Part shown: piece by piece, positions 60,291 through 64,000 of the stretch | How positions within the stretch are numbered: the stretch's first letter is position 1 | Layout of the letters: each line of letters opens with the position of its first letter | Assembly: GCA_002224055.1 (NCBI GenBank) | Contig: AZLU01000013.1 | Location: 314,633 to 378,632, forward strand | Source of the DNA: Pezizomycotina sp. ARF18 | Lineage: Eukaryota; Ascomycota | Direction: 5' to 3' | Length of the DNA stretch: 64,000 nt | Program-made: the position numbers and the translations under genes | Notes under the pieces: model-generated | Database searches by the model: none | What the model saw: the letters and a program-made list of their open reading frames with translations, nothing else | What the model was told of the DNA's origin: nothing

Positions 60291-60296
60291 ACGCGT
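60291..60296. promoter_or_regulatory. ACGCGT box upstream of REV1
   Basis: An MBF-type hexamer lies 269 bases before the REV1 start, nearly the same distance as the box before MCM4 (257). This suggests G1/S control, but the hexamer also occurs inside coding regions here, for example near 12355 and 57571. Confidence 0.3.
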
Positions 60297-60383
60297 TTGA
60301 AATAGTCACGAAGAGGCGTGACTCGACACTCGCTAGCTGCTGGCAACTGCCCTAGTAAAATTTATTTATCCTTGGCTCAGAAT

Positions 60384-60620
60384 CTTTTTTTTTTTTTTTT
60401 TAATTTTTTTTTTTTTTTAATTTTTTTTTTTATTTATTTATTTTTTTATTTATTTATTTATTTAATTAACATTTGAGAGAAGGCAGAGGCGACCACAAAA
60501 AAAAAATTTTTTTTTTTTTTCTGCCGAACTCAAAAAAGAAAGGGAAAGGGAAACCCAATAAATTTTTTTTTTTTTTTTTTTTTTCCCTTCCAACCTGCTC
60601 TCGCGAGTGAAGAACAAATC
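60384..60620. repeat. T/A homopolymer and TTTA-rich low-complexity block
   Basis: Successive runs of 10-20 T separated by AA, TTTA repeats (60430-60465) and A-T junctions. It lies in the divergent interval between REV1 and the FKBP gene and may act as a nucleosome-free region for both promoters. Confidence 0.8.
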
Positions 60621-60769
60621 AACTGAAAAAAAATTTTCACTTTGTTTTTGTTCTTCGATCACGAGAATCCTTTGATTAAGAGCAGTTTACGTATATCAAT
60701 CCTCTCTATAGCCATACTTCTCTCTCTTTTTTAAAGACCTAATTGAGAGTTAACTCTTAAATAGAGAAA

Positions 60770-63020
60770 ATGGCTTCTTTGGTTCCAATCAAATTTTGGA
60801 GCCTGCGGGTTCCCGCTGACGGCATGGTAGTGGGGTTGGAGGAAACCGAGACCGGACTGCCAAACGTAAGTTCTCCCTCTAATATACACTCAATTTATTA
60901 TCAGCCATTGAGTGCTATATCGTCGTCTTCAAGCATGTTTGTACTTTTACAATTGTAGATTTTTTTTCTTTTCTTTTTTTTTTAACCTTTTTTCTTCTGT
61001 TTTTAACAGATGCAAGTTCGTATCACGATGGCGGCCATCGATCCCACGGCTGAACCAGAGGTCGAAGGCGACGGCCCCAAGCTGTCCACCTTGAAGATCA
61101 TCCATGCCCCAACTTCCCTGGACGGCGGCTTCATGGACGGCGACTCGGACGACTTCTCCGAGGCTGATTCCGACGAGGAAGGTTCTGAGGACGATTCCGA
61201 GGAAGAGGAAGAATCCGAAGACGAGAACGAGGCCGGTCCCAGCAACTCAAGGCTGGCTCCTCCTCCAGCAAGGCGGCGAAGAAGGCGGCTGCGGCCGAGG
61301 AGCTCAAGAAGATCATCGACGAGGCCGACGCTATGGATATGGACGGCGAGATCGACGCCCTTATCAAGAAGGCGAAAGGTAAAGCAAAGGCTAAAGCTCC
61401 CAAGGAAGCCTCGAGCGACGACGATGAGGAGTCCAGCGGGGACGACGATGAGGATGATGACGAGGATGATGACGACGAGGGCCTCGAGATTGAGGAGGCT
61501 GTCGTCTGCACGCTTGATCCTCTCAAGGTTTGTTTCATACTCTTCTTCTTTTTCTCACTGGTTGTTTACATCTGCAAAATAACATTCTACTTCAATTGAT
61601 CTTCCATCTTTCTCATTCGTCTCTACTCTTAATCTTTTCAAATGATGAAGCATTTCGGATGTAAATACTTTTTATTCTTTCTGAGAGCGCAAAAACCCTT
61701 GCGGATATTTTCCGTTGCCTTCCTTCTGATTAAAGAAAAGATATTTAAAAAAAAAAAAAAAAATTAGCTTTAGAAGCGATCATCAATACTCAATTGAACC
61801 TCTGATTGGCTCGCTAACCTTTCTATAGATGTACCAACAACCCTCGACATCGTCATCGGAGAAGAGGAGCAAGTCTTCTTCAAGGCCGTTGGCGCCTTCC
61901 CCATCTTCCTCACGGGTAACTACGTCGTCACCAACGAGCCCGAGAGCGTCTACGACCCGGACTCCGAGGAGGAAGATTCCGACGTCGACCTCTCCCCCGA
62001 CGAAGAAGATCTGCTCAACGGCTACGGCTACTCGGACGAGGAGTCCGACGACCTCGACGACCTCGGCGACCCTCGCATCATGGAGCTCGACGAGGACGAA
62101 GACGACGAGGAGAAGGCCGCGCAGAAGGTCAACGCGATCGCCGGCGTCGTCACCGCCACGAAGAACCTGAGCAGCAAGGAGAAGAATCCGCCGCCCACGC
62201 CGCCCGCGTCGCTGCCGCTATCGTCGAGAAGGACGTCAAGGAGGAAGTCAAGAAAGCCACCCCGACCAAGAAGGATAAAGAAGAGAAGGAAAAGAGCAAG
62301 AAGCGTCCGGCCGAGGAGTCCACCGACGATCTGGCTAAAACCGACAAGAGAGACGCCGCTGAGCAGAAGCTCTCCAAGAAGCAGCTGAAGAAGCTCAAAG
62401 CCAACTCGGGAGAAGCCGCTCCGGCTCCCACGGACTCGCCCGCCACGGAAGCTAAAAAGAAAGTCCAGTTCGCCGCAAACCTCGAAACCGGTCCCACCCG
62501 AACGGCAACAAGTCTTCCCCGCTCCAAAGCCCGAGAAACCCACCGCCGCCACGGAAACCAAGAAGGCCAGCGAAAAGAAGAGCAGCCGCGTCGTCGACGG
62601 CGTCACAATAGAGGACCACACCGTCGGTACCGGTCCGGAGTGCAAGAAGGGAAATAAAGTCTCGATGCGCTATGTCGGCAAGCTCCAGAACGGTAAGGTC
62701 TTCGACTCGAACAAGAAGGGCAAGCCGTTCCAGTTCAAGCTCGGCGCCGGGGAGGTTATTAAAGGTTGGGACATCGGCGTCGCTGGGATGAAGGCCGGCG
62801 GCGAGAGGAAGCTTATCATCCCGGCATCCCACGCTTACGGATCCTCGGGGCTCCCGGAATCCCTAAAAACAGCACCCTGATATTTGAGGGTAAGTTACAC
62901 GTATAATAACCAACACCCATGATTTTAATGCTGAAACAGAAACGCATGCTAACTCCACCTATCGTTACAGTCAAACTCCTCGAATCAAATAAATTCCAAA
63001 AAAAATCGCATAATATATAA
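60770..63020 (+). CDS. Nucleolar FKBP-type prolyl isomerase (FPR3/FPR4 type)
   Basis: Peptidyl-prolyl isomerase and histone chaperone of the nucleolus. Exon 1 reads [20 protein letters not shown], the nucleoplasmin-like N-domain. After an intron (60867-61009) comes [20 protein letters not shown], then acidic tracts ([20 protein letters not shown]). A long intron (61530-61828, with an A16 tract) leads to [40 protein letters not shown] and more acidic then Lys-rich sequence. The FKBP domain is [60 protein letters not shown] and [15 protein letters not shown], ending in the exon VKLLESNK. Conserved FKBP active-site residues (Y, F, D, VIKGWD) are visible. Frame jumps near 61260, 61840, 62190, 62490 and 62860 look like indels. 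About 490 residues. Confidence 0.92.
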
Positions 63021-64000
63021 AAAAACAACTAACCTAAAAAATCCTTTCCTACTTAATAATACTCGAAAAAACTAAAAGAGGAGGATATGTAACAATAGTA
63101 AAAAAACCAACTTGTGCGATAAAACGGGGCTGTTATTTTGAGGAACCTGTTCTTCTATCTTTTTTTTCAACTATTATAAAAAAAAAAAAACTAATACTTG
63201 CACATGTCTCTTTTCTTAAGTTTACTTGTCATCATCGTCCTTTTCTTAACCAGGTGTCATTAACTAAAAAATATATTTTTTCATTAAACAATGCATTACT
63301 AAATACTACTTATTCGAACAGTTCAAGAGGATTACACTCTATTTTGTCTTGAGACACTTCGAAGTTTTGTGATATACGTATCATAAAGATTGTCATACAG
63401 AGTTCCCTTCTAATCGTTGACTTCTGAGAACACTCAATTATTCAAGGAAAGGAGGATCGTGGTCTTGAGAATGCACACGCGGTGAACATATACATACAAC
63501 TCCCAGGTGTTAGGTTGGTCAACTTGACCCCGCTATGGAAAGTAGATTCATATAAACCGTAGTCATCGAGATCCTTATAAGTTAGCATCGTAATTGATTC
63601 GGTATCTATCCGCTGTTTTTATTGAACTTGGTGGTAAAGGATAGATAAAACAATTTTGAATTTTTGTTTCTAGAAAAAAAAAATTAAGAAGAAAAAAAAA
63701 AAAAGCATTGACGCCTAATTGCACCATGTTCATGTATGAATATTTAGAAATATATATGGAACCGATATAGTGACCTCGATGGTCTGCCGTCCTACCGATT
63801 CTATTCTGCCTGATTTTTTTTTTTGTCTTTTTCTGTGTAATCATGTTTACGCTAACGGGGAGGAGGAGAGTTTTATCCCGAGGAGAGGTCGTAACCAAAA
63901 GAGGCCGCGGATGGAGGTGGAAGTAAGAGGCACGCGCCGGTGTTAATGATGGGGAGGGAATGATAATTATAAAGGATAGAGAAGATTTAAAGTAGAATAT
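63021..64000. other. Intergenic, no gene recognised
   Basis: AT-rich, with A runs near 63178-63190 and 63675-63703. It contains the 3' region of the FKBP gene. No further gene is seen before the window end. Confidence 0.5.

Noticed and set aside
62028-62832. Long minus-strand frames rich in Ser, Leu and Gly
   Set aside because: Antisense of the acidic and Lys-rich part of the FKBP gene; composition is explained by the complement.

Overview
This window is nuclear DNA of a filamentous ascomycete (Pezizomycotina). The evidence is short GT-AG introns of about 50-120 bases, single-copy fungal housekeeping genes, and fungus-specific families: a rhodopsin-like membrane protein, a Helo-like STAND N-domain and a 2EXR-type domain. 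The class cannot be fixed from the sequence. Intergenic DNA is rich in A/T homopolymers.

Layout. RPA1/RFA1 (5' end outside the window) occupies 1-2289. It is followed by a gene-poor stretch (2.3-11.9 kb) that holds an inverted, interrupted partial copy of RPA1, a purine minisatellite, a broken F-box gene and a small secreted-protein locus. A housekeeping block spans 12-28.6 kb: CWF19L1/Drn1 (splicing and lariat debranching), MCM4 (replicative helicase), and UTP18 and UTP20 (18S rRNA processing, tail to tail). MCM4 and UTP18 diverge from a shared 508-bp promoter. From 28.6 to 34 kb there is a four-exon gene for an unrecognised mitochondrial-type microprotein, an acidic hypothetical gene and a second broken F-box relative. 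NAB2 (poly(A)-RNA binding) and an elongin A-like gene lie at 35-39.8 kb. An accessory zone follows (41-55.7 kb): fungal rhodopsin-like protein, an unidentified gene, a STAND N-domain protein without NTPase, a DUF1264/OBAP protein, a 2EXR fragment, an ankyrin protein, and a Fic-fold protein with a mitochondrial-type leader and a degenerate Fic motif. The window ends with REV1 (translesion polymerase) and an FPR3/FPR4-type nucleolar FKBP prolyl isomerase.

Most conserved genes show frame jumps with protein similarity continuing on both sides. In MCM4 several sit exactly where a homopolymer is one base short. I therefore read most of these as assembly indels rather than gene death, and gene spans are given as whole loci including introns and frame jumps. 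The two F-box relatives and the RPA1 partial copy are different: they are rearranged or heavily eroded and are called pseudogenes.

The strongest candidates for new biology are the mitochondrial-type Fic-like protein that has lost the catalytic His, the mitochondrial-type microprotein, the interrupted RPA1 duplication, and the third ubiquitin-binding motif in REV1. No complete transposon, retroelement, CRISPR array, rRNA or tRNA was found.
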